Origin: Planctomycetota bacterium
Lineage (GTDB): Bacteria; Planctomycetota; UBA1135; GCA-002686595
NCBI GenBank assembly: GCA_020638875.1
Contig: JACKHS010000031.1
Coordinates: 1-36,578 of the forward strand
Length of the DNA stretch: 36,578 bases
Direction: 5' to 3'
Positions 1 through 7,467 of this stretch are shown here, in pieces. The notes under the pieces were generated by a model, which was given only the letters and a program-made list of their open reading frames with translations, made no database searches and was not told the DNA's origin. The position numbers and the translations under genes were made by a program. Each line of letters starts with the position of its first letter. Positions within the stretch are counted from its first letter, which is position 1.

Positions 1-2
1 CG

Positions 3-449
3 GCGCGCGGCGTGGAGACGGCCTGCGTCACGCTGCACGTCGGCCCGGGCACGTTCCGGCCGGTCGCGAGCGAGAACCTCGACGCACACGAGATGCACGC
101 CGAGCGCTACCGCCTGCCGCAGGCCACCGTCGACGCCGTCGCCGCGTGCCGCGCGCGCGGCGGGCGCGTGGTCGCGGTCGGCACGACGAGCGTGCGCGTG
201 CTCGAGAGCTGCGTCGACGAGAGCGGCGCGTTGCGCGCCGGCGAGGGCTCGACGCGCCTCTTCCTGCGCCCCGGCGCGCGTTTCCGCGTCGTCGACGCGC
301 TCGTCACGAACTTCCACCTGCCGGGCTCGACGCTGCTGATGCTGGTGAGCGCCTTCGCCGGCCGCGACGAGGTGCTCGCGCTCTACGCGCACGCCGTGCG
401 CGAACGCTACCGCTTCTACAGCTACGGCGACGCGATGCTGCTCTTATGA
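3..449 (+). CDS. queA: S-adenosylmethionine:tRNA ribosyltransferase-isomerase QueA, C-terminal part (5' truncated by window edge)
   Basis: QueA transfers and isomerises the ribosyl group of AdoMet onto preQ1 in tRNA, giving epoxyqueuosine; it acts in the cytoplasm. The visible 148 residues carry several QueA signatures: VTLHVGPGTFRPV near the start, RVVAVGTTSVRVLES in the middle, VVDALVTNFHLPGSTLLML, and the terminal YRFYSYGDAMLLL. The frame is open to the left edge (ARGVETACV precedes), so the true start lies outside the window and roughly the last 40% of a usual 340-350 residue protein is present. The stop at 447-449 faces the next gene, which is on the opposite strand, with only 7 bases between them. 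The pathway's last enzyme, QueG, is encoded about 21 kb away in this window. The family call is certain; completeness upstream cannot be judged. Confidence 0.96.
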   Translation, partial: ARGVETACVTLHVGPGTFRPVASENLDAHEMHAERYRLPQATVDAVAACRARGGRVVAVGTTSVRVLESCVDESGALRAGEGSTRLFLRPGARFRVVDALVTNFHLPGSTLLMLVSAFAGRDEVLALYAHAVRERYRFYSYGDAMLLL

Positions 450-456
450 GCGGGCG

Positions 457-1140
457 TCAGAACCCGACGCCCGCGCTCAGCGCGACCTGCTCGAGGTCGC
501 CGAGGCCGACGCGCAGCACGACGCGCACGGGGCGGTCCTCGACGTAGCCGAGCTCGAGCGCGAACCAGGGGCCCTGGTTCCAGCCCTCGGTCGTGTGGCG
601 GCGCGGCGTGCCGGAGAGGTCGGCGTCGAGGCGGCCCTGGTGGAAGCTCACCGACCAGCCGGCCATCACGAGCAGCGCGCCCAGCTCGCGGCCGAGGCCG
701 AGGTCGAAGCTCGCCTCGCCGAAGGTCCAGCGCTCGTACTCGACGCCGGGCGCGGGCGTCGACGAGCCGCGCAACGTGACGCTGTTCGCCTCGAAGCGGT
801 AGGGCAAGAGCCACGCGGACTCGCGCGGGAAGACGCCGAGCACGCGCCGGCCGCTGACGCCGAAGCCCGCGCCGCCGCCGCGCAGGTCGATCGGGCCCTC
901 GGCCGCGCGCAGGTCGACGTCCTCGGCGAAGGCCTGCAGGTAGATGCGGTAGTAGCCCTCGGGGTCGGCGACGCCGACGCGCAGGCCGCCGCGCTTCGAC
1001 TCGACGTCGCGCAGGTCCGGGCTCGCCTGCTCGTCGAGCGACGCGAGCGTGCGACCGTCGTAGAAGCCCTCCACCGTCACCGGCGCGCTGGCGCAGGCGA
1101 CGAGCGGGAGGCAGAGCGCGGCGAAGTGGGGGCGCGGCAC
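457..1140 (-). CDS. Predicted lipoprotein of unknown function, beta-rich
   Basis: I do not recognise a named family. The 227-residue product begins with a short lipoprotein signal (MPRPHFAALCLPLVAC then ASAP); the lipobox LVAC predicts lipidation and membrane anchoring. The rest is rich in aromatic and Val/Leu residues in strand-like alternation (for example EGYYRIYLQAFAEDVDL and GPWFALELGYVEDRPV) and ends with GLGDLEQVALSAGVGF, where the terminal aromatic residue resembles outer-membrane beta-barrel ends, although lipidation argues for a periplasmic or surface role. The GTG at 1138-1140 is chosen because it puts the signal peptide at the N-terminus and has GGAG about six bases upstream. The open frame extends upstream to 1845, but that part is Arg/Ser-rich antisense to the chemoreceptor gene. 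It is convergent with queA. Confidence 0.7.
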   Translation of the reverse strand: MPRPHFAALCLPLVACASAPVTVEGFYDGRTLASLDEQASPDLRDVESKRGGLRVGVADPEGYYRIYLQAFAEDVDLRAAEGPIDLRGGGAGFGVSGRRVLGVFPRESAWLLPYRFEANSVTLRGSSTPAPGVEYERWTFGEASFDLGLGRELGALLVMAGWSVSFHQGRLDADLSGTPRRHTTEGWNQGPWFALELGYVEDRPVRVVLRVGLGDLEQVALSAGVGF

Positions 1141-1555
1141 GGCTCCATCCTGCCGTGCCGTCGCTGGGCGCGCCACTCGCGCGCGAGCGCGGCGCGCGCA
1201 CGCGTGGCGACGAGGCCGCGCCGTGGGACGCGCGGACCCGCGAGACGTCGACGAGGTCCGTCGCCACGCCTCGACGTCGGTCGTCGCGCTCGCCGAGTCC
1301 CGACGACGCGCGCGGCGTCGTCTCACGGCGTGGAAGACTCGCTCGGATCGGATACGACCGCGGACGCGCCGCGCCGCGCGAGAACCCCCGCGCGCCGCGG
1401 CATCCCGCGCGCGCGGCCGCGCCGCCCCGTTCGGGGCGCTCGTCCCGACGTCGCGCGTGCGACGTCGCGCGCCGTCAAGTCGGCCGCCCGGCCCGTCGAT
1501 GGGCCCGCGTTCCCGGGCGCAGCGCCGCCCGTCCACCGCCGCGCTCGTCGCGCCC
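1141..1555. other. Gene-free divergent intergenic region (415 bases)
   Basis: This lies between the divergent lipoprotein and chemoreceptor genes. The frame of the chemoreceptor stays open upstream to a GTG at 1223, but that stretch translates into an Arg/Ala/Ser/Pro-rich sequence without domain character. I see no tRNA, convincing promoter, repeat or terminator. It presumably carries both promoters; none stands out in this G+C-rich background. Confidence 0.5.
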
Positions 1556-4129
1556 ATGAACTGGCTCAAGAACCTGTCCGTCGCCAAGAAGATCAACGTC
1601 CTCGTCGCCCTCTCGATCGCCGGCGTCGCGCTGGTGGGCGCCGTCGCGCTGTGGTCGATCCACGAGCTCGAGGACGCGGGGCAGGACGTCGGCCGCCAGC
1701 AGCTCCCGGCCGTCCGCAACATGGCGCTGTGCGACATGATGCACGACGGCATGCTCGCGGTCGCGTACCGCGCGATCGTGACGGCCGAGCAGGGCGACGC
1801 CGAGGCGATGGCCGCGGCCGTCGAGGAGGCCGACGAGTTCGGCACGAACTTCCACGCCTACTTCCACGCGCTGGAGGAGCTCGAGCTCAGCGCGCAGACG
1901 CGCGAGGCCGTCGCCGCCGCGGCGCCGGACATCGACGCGTACGTGCTCGGTGCGCAGGGGCTGGTGGCGCTCTGCGCCGCGGGCAAGCGTGAGGAGGCGA
2001 TCGCCGGCATCCCCGCGGTGCAGGCCGTGTTCGACCGCCTCGAGGAGAGCCTGGGCGCGCTCGGCGAGCGGATCGAGGCCGACGCCTCGGCGCGCGTCGA
2101 CGAGAGCGAGGCCGTGTCCACGACGGCGACCGCGTGGACGGTCGGCGTGCTGGCGCTGGCGGGGCTCGGCTCGCTGCTCGTGGGGCTGGCCATCGCGCGC
2201 CGCATCGTCCTGCCGCTGAACACGGCCGTCGCCGTGCTCGAGTCGGGCGACATGGAGCAGCTCGCGGCGATCGACTCCACCGACGAGTTCGGCCGCATGG
2301 CCGCGGCGGTCGGCGCGACGGTCCGCAAGATGAACGAGGGCGCGGCGCAGCTCGAGCGCAGCATGCACGAGGCCGAGTCCGCCGCGGAGAGCGCGCGCCG
2401 CGTCGCGGACGAGGCCGCCCGCGTCGCGTCCATGGTCGAGAACTCCACGGCCTGCATGGTCTTCATCGACGAGTCGCTGACCGTCGACTACCTGAACCCC
2501 GCCGCGCGCGAGTCCCTGACGGTGCTGGCGGCGTCGGGCGGCGCCGGGCTCGCGCTGCGCCCCGGAACGCCCATCGACGCGCTCTACGCGCACCCCCGCG
2601 GCAACGCCGCGTTCTTCGCCGACGCGGCGAACCTGCCCTTCAAGACGCGCTGCCGGATCGGGGCGGAGACGATCGACCTCGTCTTCAACGCGATCCACGA
2701 CGCCGCGCACCGCCGCCTGGGCACGCTGGTCTCGTGGGAGGTCGTCACGGAGGCGCTCGCGGTGCAGGAGCGCGCCGAGGCGGCCGCGGCCGAGGCGGCG
2801 CGCGTGGCCTCGATGGTCGAGAACGCGCCGGCGAACATGATGTACGCGGACGCGCAGACGACGCTGCGCTACCTCAACCCGGCCGCGAAGCGCGCGGCCG
2901 CGCGCCTGGGCCTCGACGGCGAGCGCCTGGCGGGGCGCAAGCTGGCCGAGTTCTACCGCCACCCCGCGGGCAACGAGCGCTTCTTCGGCGCGTCGTCCAA
3001 CCTGCCGTGGAGCGAGCGCACCGAGCTGCACGGCGAGACCGTCGACCTCTCCTGCAGCGCGATCCACGACGCGCGCGGCGCGATGCTGGGCGTGCTCGTC
3101 TCGTGGGAGATCGTCACCGAGCGGCTGCGCGCCGAGCGCGCGTCGAAGGAGGCCAGCGAGCGCGAGCTCGAGCAGGCCCAGGTGCTGCAGGCCAAGGTCG
3201 AGCGCATGCTCGTCTCCATCGACGCCGCCGCGCAGGGCGACCTGACCCGCGAGGTCGACGTGCACGGCGAGGACGCGATCGGGCGCATGGGCGCGGGCAT
3301 CACGCGCCTGCTGACCGACTTCCGCCGGAGCATCACGCAGATCCGCGCCAACGCGGAGCGGCTCGCCTCCGCGTCGGAGCAGCTGACCGAGGTGAGCGAG
3401 CGCATGAACGCGGAGACCCAGCAGACTTCCTCGCAGGTGGGGCTCGTGGCCGAGGCCGCCTCGAAGGTCGAGGGCAGCATGCGCACGGTCTCGCAGAACA
3501 CGGACTCGATGCACGAGAGCATCTCCGAGATCGCCCGCAGCGCCGGCGCCGCGGCGCGCGTCGCCCGCACGGCCGTCGAGACGGCCGACTCGACGAACAA
3601 GACGGTGGCCGAGCTCGACCGCTCCAGCGAGGAGATCGGCGCGATCCTGAAGACCATCACGACCATCGCGCAGCAGACCAACTTGCTCGCGCTCAACGCG
3701 ACCATCGAGGCGGCGCGCGCCGGCGAGATGGGCAAGGGCTTCGCCGTGGTCGCCAACGAGGTCAAGGAGCTCGCCAAGGAGACCGCACAGGCGACCACCG
3801 ACATCGGCGCGAAGGTCGGCGCGATCCAGGCCGGCTCGCGCGGCGCGGTCGACGCGATCAGCAAGATCGGTTCGATCATCGACGAGATCGACGGGCTGCA
3901 GACCACCATCGCCGCGGCCGTCGAGGAGCAGAGCGCGACGACCAAGGGCATGACGGCGACGCTCAACGACGCCGCCAGCGCCAGCACGGGCATCACGGCG
4001 AACCTGTCGCAGGTCGCGACGGCCGCGCGCGAGACCTCCAGCGGCGCGTCGAACGCGCTCGGTGTCGCCAGCGAGGTCGCGCGCATGGCCGACGACCTGC
4101 TCGAGCTGGTCGGGCACTTCCGCTGCTGA
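1556..4129 (+). CDS. Methyl-accepting chemotaxis protein with two internal PAS-like repeats
   Basis: This 857-residue inner-membrane chemoreceptor should signal through CheA/CheW to the flagellar motor. Order of parts: N-terminal membrane helix (about 15-36), a periplasmic helical sensor region rich in Ala/Glu/Asp, a second membrane helix (about 190-216), HAMP, two PAS-like units (about 290-395 and 417-520), another HAMP-like segment (about 550-590, AAAQGDLTREVDVHGEDAIG), and the signalling coiled coil. The coiled-coil tip is unmistakable: TTIAQQTNLLALNATIEAAR followed by AGEMGKGFAVVANEVKELA. The PAS-like units are clearly duplicates: both read VASMVEN, then YLNPAA, then HP-GN--FF, then ETVDL or ETIDL, AIHDA and LVSWE-VTE. 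No C-terminal CheR/CheB pentapeptide is visible. The ATG at 1556 is chosen because MNWLKNLSVAKK immediately precedes the first membrane helix. Ligand unknown; no other chemotaxis gene adjoins it. Confidence 0.95.
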   Translation: MNWLKNLSVAKKINVLVALSIAGVALVGAVALWSIHELEDAGQDVGRQQLPAVRNMALCDMMHDGMLAVAYRAIVTAEQGDAEAMAAAVEEADEFGTNFHAYFHALEELELSAQTREAVAAAAPDIDAYVLGAQGLVALCAAGKREEAIAGIPAVQAVFDRLEESLGALGERIEADASARVDESEAVSTTATAWTVGVLALAGLGSLLVGLAIARRIVLPLNTAVAVLESGDMEQLAAIDSTDEFGRMAAAVGATVRKMNEGAAQLERSMHEAESAAESARRVADEAARVASMVENSTACMVFIDESLTVDYLNPAARESLTVLAASGGAGLALRPGTPIDALYAHPRGNAAFFADAANLPFKTRCRIGAETIDLVFNAIHDAAHRRLGTLVSWEVVTEALAVQERAEAAAAEAARVASMVENAPANMMYADAQTTLRYLNPAAKRAAARLGLDGERLAGRKLAEFYRHPAGNERFFGASSNLPWSERTELHGETVDLSCSAIHDARGAMLGVLVSWEIVTERLRAERASKEASERELEQAQVLQAKVERMLVSIDAAAQGDLTREVDVHGEDAIGRMGAGITRLLTDFRRSITQIRANAERLASASEQLTEVSERMNAETQQTSSQVGLVAEAASKVEGSMRTVSQNTDSMHESISEIARSAGAAARVARTAVETADSTNKTVAELDRSSEEIGAILKTITTIAQQTNLLALNATIEAARAGEMGKGFAVVANEVKELAKETAQATTDIGAKVGAIQAGSRGAVDAISKIGSIIDEIDGLQTTIAAAVEEQSATTKGMTATLNDAASASTGITANLSQVATAARETSSGASNALGVASEVARMADDLLELVGHFRC

Positions 4130-4146
4130 GCGCGGGGCGGTCGGCG

Positions 4147-4848
4147 CTACTCGAGCGCGGCGCGCAGCTGCGCGGCGACGGCCGCCGGGTCGTCGGCGGC
4201 GAGCAGCGCGGCGCTCACTGCGGCGCGGCCGACGGGCTCGAGCTCGAGCGCGCGCGCCGCGTCGATGCCGCCGATGGGGAAGACGGGCAGCGGCGAGGCC
4301 TCGGCCGCGACCCAGGCCGCCTCGGGGCCGAGCCCGCGCGCGTAGCCCTTCGTCGCCGTCGCGAAGACCGGGCCGAAGCCGAGGTAGTCGACCGGCTCCT
4401 CCTGCGCGCGGACGACCTGGGGCGCGTCGTGCGTCGAGAGGCCGACGAGCGGCGCGGCGCCGAGCAGCGCGCGCGCCGCGCGCGGCGGCAGGTCGTCCTG
4501 GCCGAGGTGCACGCCGTCCACGCCGCGCGCGGCGAGCGCGAGCGCCACGTCGACGCGGTCGTTGACGAGCAGCAGCGGCCGCGCGCTCGCGGCGGCGAGC
4601 ACGTCCAGCGCGACGAGCGCCCACTCCCAGGTCGCGCGCGCCTCGCCGCTCGGATCGGCGCGCACGCCCGCGCTCGCCGCGGCGGCCGGCGCCTTGGGCC
4701 GCACCTGGATCGCGTCGACCCACGGCGCGAGGGCCGCGAGCACCTCGCGCGGGTCCGCGGCGCACAGCGCTGGCGTGAACACGAGCATCAGGCGCGCCTC
4801 GGCGAGACGCGCGCGGCGCTCGTCGGCGGAGAGCGGGACGGGGGCCAT
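4147..4848 (-). CDS. thiE: Thiamine-phosphate synthase (ThiE/TenI family)
   Basis: ThiE joins hydroxymethylpyrimidine diphosphate to the thiazole phosphate to make thiamine phosphate in the cytoplasm. The 233-residue product has the TIM-barrel landmarks in order: IQVRPKAP (counterpart of the QLR-K pyrophosphate-binding strand), LLLVNDRVDVALALAARGVD, GVHLGQDDLP, VGLSTHD, DYLGFGPVFATATK and VFPIGGID near the end. Length is normal. An insert of about 25 residues follows the first strand (ASAGVRADPSGEARATWEW), a mild oddity. TenI paralogues share the fold but the VNDR and HLGQDD motifs favour real ThiE. No other thiamine gene or TPP riboswitch is visible nearby. The ATG at 4846-4848 follows a TAGACT hexamer by 8 bases, suggesting a leaderless message. 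It converges on the chemoreceptor gene with 17 bases between stops. Confidence 0.88.
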   Translation of the reverse strand: MAPVPLSADERRARLAEARLMLVFTPALCAADPREVLAALAPWVDAIQVRPKAPAAAASAGVRADPSGEARATWEWALVALDVLAAASARPLLLVNDRVDVALALAARGVDGVHLGQDDLPPRAARALLGAAPLVGLSTHDAPQVVRAQEEPVDYLGFGPVFATATKGYARGLGPEAAWVAAEASPLPVFPIGGIDAARALELEPVGRAAVSAALLAADDPAAVAAQLRAALE

Positions 4849-4856
4849 CGCGGGGG

Positions 4857-4862
4857 AGTCTA
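4857..4862 (-). promoter_or_regulatory. Putative -10 element (TAGACT) of leaderless thiE
   Basis: On the minus strand TAGACT ends 8 bases before the thiE ATG, so transcription would begin at or just before the start codon. No Shine-Dalgarno sequence is visible. The same hexamer and spacing recur before other genes in the window (31176, 33035, 7455, 15260). Confidence 0.5.
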
Positions 4863-5087
4863 CCGATCGCCGCGGCCCGCAGCGGCCCCGCCCGAGAGCG
4901 TGACCGGGCCCGGCGCGGGGGGTACGGCCCTTCCCACGGCGTTTTCACGCCCTCTCGACCCCCCGGATCCGACGTCCGCGCCTAGCATGGGGCAGACTTC
5001 GGCCGGAGCGCCCCGACTCGCTCCGGCCGGCTGCATTCCCCCGCGGGTGCGCGCAGGCGCCCGGTCCCCAGCCCCCAGTCTCTCCCG

Positions 5088-7379
5088 ATGTCCTCGCTCG
5101 ACGCCCGCGGCGCCTTCGTGCTCGCCGCGCTCCTCTCCAGCGCCGTCCCGGCGGCCGCCCAGCAGTTCCAGTACCAGGCCGGTGCGCTCCCCGGCGCCGC
5201 CCGCTGGACCGAGGGCGTGACCTCGGCCGACGTCGACAACGACGGCGACCTCGACGTGTTCTTCGCCGAGGGCGAGGGGTTCTCGAGCGCCGGCACGAAG
5301 CGTCAGAACATCCTGCTCGTCAACAAGCTCGTCGAGAACGGCAGCCTGTCCTTCGCGGACGAGAGCGTCGCGCGCCTGGGCACGCACCTCTCCAACGCCA
5401 AGGGCGTGTGCACCGGCGACGCGGACGGTGACGGCTACCAGGACGCGCTCTTCGCCAACGCGTTCAACACCGACACGCCGTTCCTCTACATGAACCGCGG
5501 CGCGGCGCAGCCGGGCTTCTTCGACCTGGAGAGCTCGACGCGCGGCCTGACGACGGTGCTCAACTCCGCGTCCGCGCAGTTCGGCGACCTCGACGACGAC
5601 GGCGACCTCGACCTCGTCATCAACCACGTGGGCGCCAACTACCTCGGCGGCGCGGGCGCCAAGCCGAAGCTGTACATCAACGACGGCACGGGCCACTTCG
5701 CGGAGAAGACGGGCGCCGGCTGGAACCCGCCGAACAAGGCGGCGCAGATGGACGTGCAGTTCACCGACGTCGACGGCGACTGGGACCTCGACTTCGTGGG
5801 CTACTGCCGCACCTCCAACACGGGCGGCAACCACTACCTGATGCTCAACGACGGCGCGGCGAACTTCACCGACGCGTCGACGACGCTGCCCAACGGCAGC
5901 ACGAGCTGCTACGAGGCCGAGGTCGCCGACCTCGACGGCGACACGGACATCGACGTGTTCATGGTCTCGCTGTCGGGCTTCCAGGAGGGCGCGGTGCGCA
6001 ACAACTGGATCGAGAACGGCCAGACCACGCTGAGCTTCACCGCGCTCAGCCCGCTCTCGCTGGCGCAGGACGACAACGAGATCGCGCTGTGCGACTTCGA
6101 CAACGACGGCGACCTCGACGCCTTCGTCGGCTCGCTCGGCACGCAGGAACGGCTCTGGCGCAACGACGGCGGGATGACCTTCGCCGCGAACCACACCGCC
6201 ATCCAGGTCGTGTCCGACTCGACGCTCGACTGCACCTTCGCGGACGTCGACAACGACGGCGACTACGACCTGATCACGGCGCAGGGCGAGAGCAACTCGG
6301 CGCAGTGGGCCAACAAGCTCTACCTCAACACGGGCAGCCCCGACACGATCGCGCCCAAGGTGCTCGGTCGCCGCATCCCGGACCCGCTCACGAGCGACGT
6401 CGGCCCGTGGCTCGCGTACGCGAAGATCCAGGACCAGGTGCTCGACGACGGCGAGAACTACTGCGGCGCGACGGCGCACTTCGTGGTCAACCCGGCGCCG
6501 ACGAACCCGTTCGTCACGATCCAGGCGGGCAGCTTCTCGCCCGCGAACCTGAACGTCCCGGCGGGCACGCTCGTCACGTGGCAGAACGCCGCGGGCGGAG
6601 CTCAGTCGGTCACGAGCACCACCGCGCCGTGGACCTACGACTCGGGCACGCTCGCGAACGGCCAGCTCTACCAGCACGCCTTCGTGCGCCCCGGCGTCTA
6701 CGCCTACACGAGCGGTCCGGGCGGCTTCTCCGGCACCGTGACGGTGACGGGCAGCGCCGACGCGGTCGCGGGCACGCGCTCGGGCGGCGGTCTCTACCGC
6801 TTCGCCATGACGGGCAACGCCGCGGGCGCGAGCACGCAGCTCTACTACGAGCTCGAGTTCACGGACTGGGCCGGCAACGTCAGCGTCACCGACGCCGAGG
6901 TCATCATCAAGAGCGCGAGCACGGGCACGGCCTACTGCTTCGGTGACGGCACCGGCACGAGCTGCCCCTGCAACAACCACGGCGCGGCCGGCGCGGGCTG
7001 CATGAACAGCACCGGCAACGGCGCGCGGCTCTCCGCGGAAGGCACGCCCAGCGTCGGCGCCGACACCGTCGTGCTGAAGGTGAGCGACTCGACGCCCGGC
7101 CAGCCGGGCCTGTTCTTCCAGGGCGACAACGCGGTGAACGGCGGCCTCGGCACGACCTTCGGCGACGGCCTGCGCTGCGCCGGCGGCGGCGTCGTGCGCC
7201 TGCAGGTGCGCGTCGCGTCCGGCACCGGTGAAGCGCTCACCACGATCGGCCTCGCGGCCAAGGGCGGCGTCGGCGCCGGCCAGACGAAGCGCTACCAGTG
7301 GTGGTACCGCGACCCGTCGTTCAGCCCGTGCCTCTCGGCCTTCAACCTGTCGAACGGCCTCGAGCTGAGCTGGAACTAG
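5088..7379 (+). CDS. Secreted FG-GAP/VCBS seven-repeat propeller protein with cupredoxin-like domain and lineage-type C-terminal domain
   Basis: A 763-residue exported protein of unknown role, likely extracellular or surface-associated. Residues 1-24 form a signal peptide ending AAA before QQFQYQ. Seven Asp-rich calcium-loop motifs follow at about residues 48, 111, 167, 227, 282, 336 and 386 (for example DVDNDGDLDVFF, DLDDDGDLDLVI, DFDNDGDLDAFV); the count and regular 50-60 residue spacing fit one seven-bladed beta-propeller. Residues about 472-560 look like a plastocyanin/cupredoxin domain (FSPANLNVPAGTLVTWQN ... GVYAYTSGPGGFSGTVTV) but the copper-ligand positions are replaced. Residues about 613-763 form a Cys/Gly-rich domain (YCFGDGTGTSCPCNNHG ... 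YQWWYRDPSFSPC) of a kind I remember at the C-termini of secreted planctomycete proteins, possibly a sorting domain. The ATG at 5088 gives the clean signal peptide. Adhesion or carbohydrate binding is possible but unproven. Confidence 0.88.
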   Translation: MSSLDARGAFVLAALLSSAVPAAAQQFQYQAGALPGAARWTEGVTSADVDNDGDLDVFFAEGEGFSSAGTKRQNILLVNKLVENGSLSFADESVARLGTHLSNAKGVCTGDADGDGYQDALFANAFNTDTPFLYMNRGAAQPGFFDLESSTRGLTTVLNSASAQFGDLDDDGDLDLVINHVGANYLGGAGAKPKLYINDGTGHFAEKTGAGWNPPNKAAQMDVQFTDVDGDWDLDFVGYCRTSNTGGNHYLMLNDGAANFTDASTTLPNGSTSCYEAEVADLDGDTDIDVFMVSLSGFQEGAVRNNWIENGQTTLSFTALSPLSLAQDDNEIALCDFDNDGDLDAFVGSLGTQERLWRNDGGMTFAANHTAIQVVSDSTLDCTFADVDNDGDYDLITAQGESNSAQWANKLYLNTGSPDTIAPKVLGRRIPDPLTSDVGPWLAYAKIQDQVLDDGENYCGATAHFVVNPAPTNPFVTIQAGSFSPANLNVPAGTLVTWQNAAGGAQSVTSTTAPWTYDSGTLANGQLYQHAFVRPGVYAYTSGPGGFSGTVTVTGSADAVAGTRSGGGLYRFAMTGNAAGASTQLYYELEFTDWAGNVSVTDAEVIIKSASTGTAYCFGDGTGTSCPCNNHGAAGAGCMNSTGNGARLSAEGTPSVGADTVVLKVSDSTPGQPGLFFQGDNAVNGGLGTTFGDGLRCAGGGVVRLQVRVASGTGEALTTIGLAAKGGVGAGQTKRYQWWYRDPSFSPCLSAFNLSNGLELSWN

Positions 7380-7403
7380 AGACGGCTCGTCCACGACCTC
7401 ACG

Positions 7404-7440
7404 GCGAGGGCGTCGCGCGCGCGCGGCGCCCTCGCTTCGT
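7404..7440 (+). terminator. Probable intrinsic terminator after the propeller gene
   Basis: A 9-bp perfect stem (GCGAGGGCG at 7404-7412 with CGCCCTCGC at 7427-7435) around a 14-base loop, followed by TTCGTCTG. The U-tract is weak, as is common in such G+C-rich DNA. It begins 24 bases after the stop codon. Confidence 0.5.
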
Positions 7441-7454
7441 CTGCGGGGGACGCG

Positions 7455-7460
7455 TACGCT
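7455..7460 (+). promoter_or_regulatory. Putative -10 element (TACGCT) of a leaderless dehydrogenase gene
   Basis: TACGCT ends 7 bases before the ATG at 7468, and no ribosome-binding site is visible. It matches the TA-S-R-CT pattern seen at the same spacing before other genes here. Confidence 0.42.
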
Positions 7461-7467
7461 CTCGGCC

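Noticed and set aside
1223..1555. N-terminal extension of the chemoreceptor from a GTG
   Set aside because: The added residues are Arg/Pro/Ser-rich and would put a long basic tail before the first membrane helix, where receptors have few residues.
1475..4948. Long minus-strand open frame across the chemoreceptor and thiE
   Set aside because: It is an Arg/Ala/Leu/Asp-rich antisense shadow produced by codon bias. The plus-strand chemoreceptor and minus-strand ThiE in another frame have real motifs.
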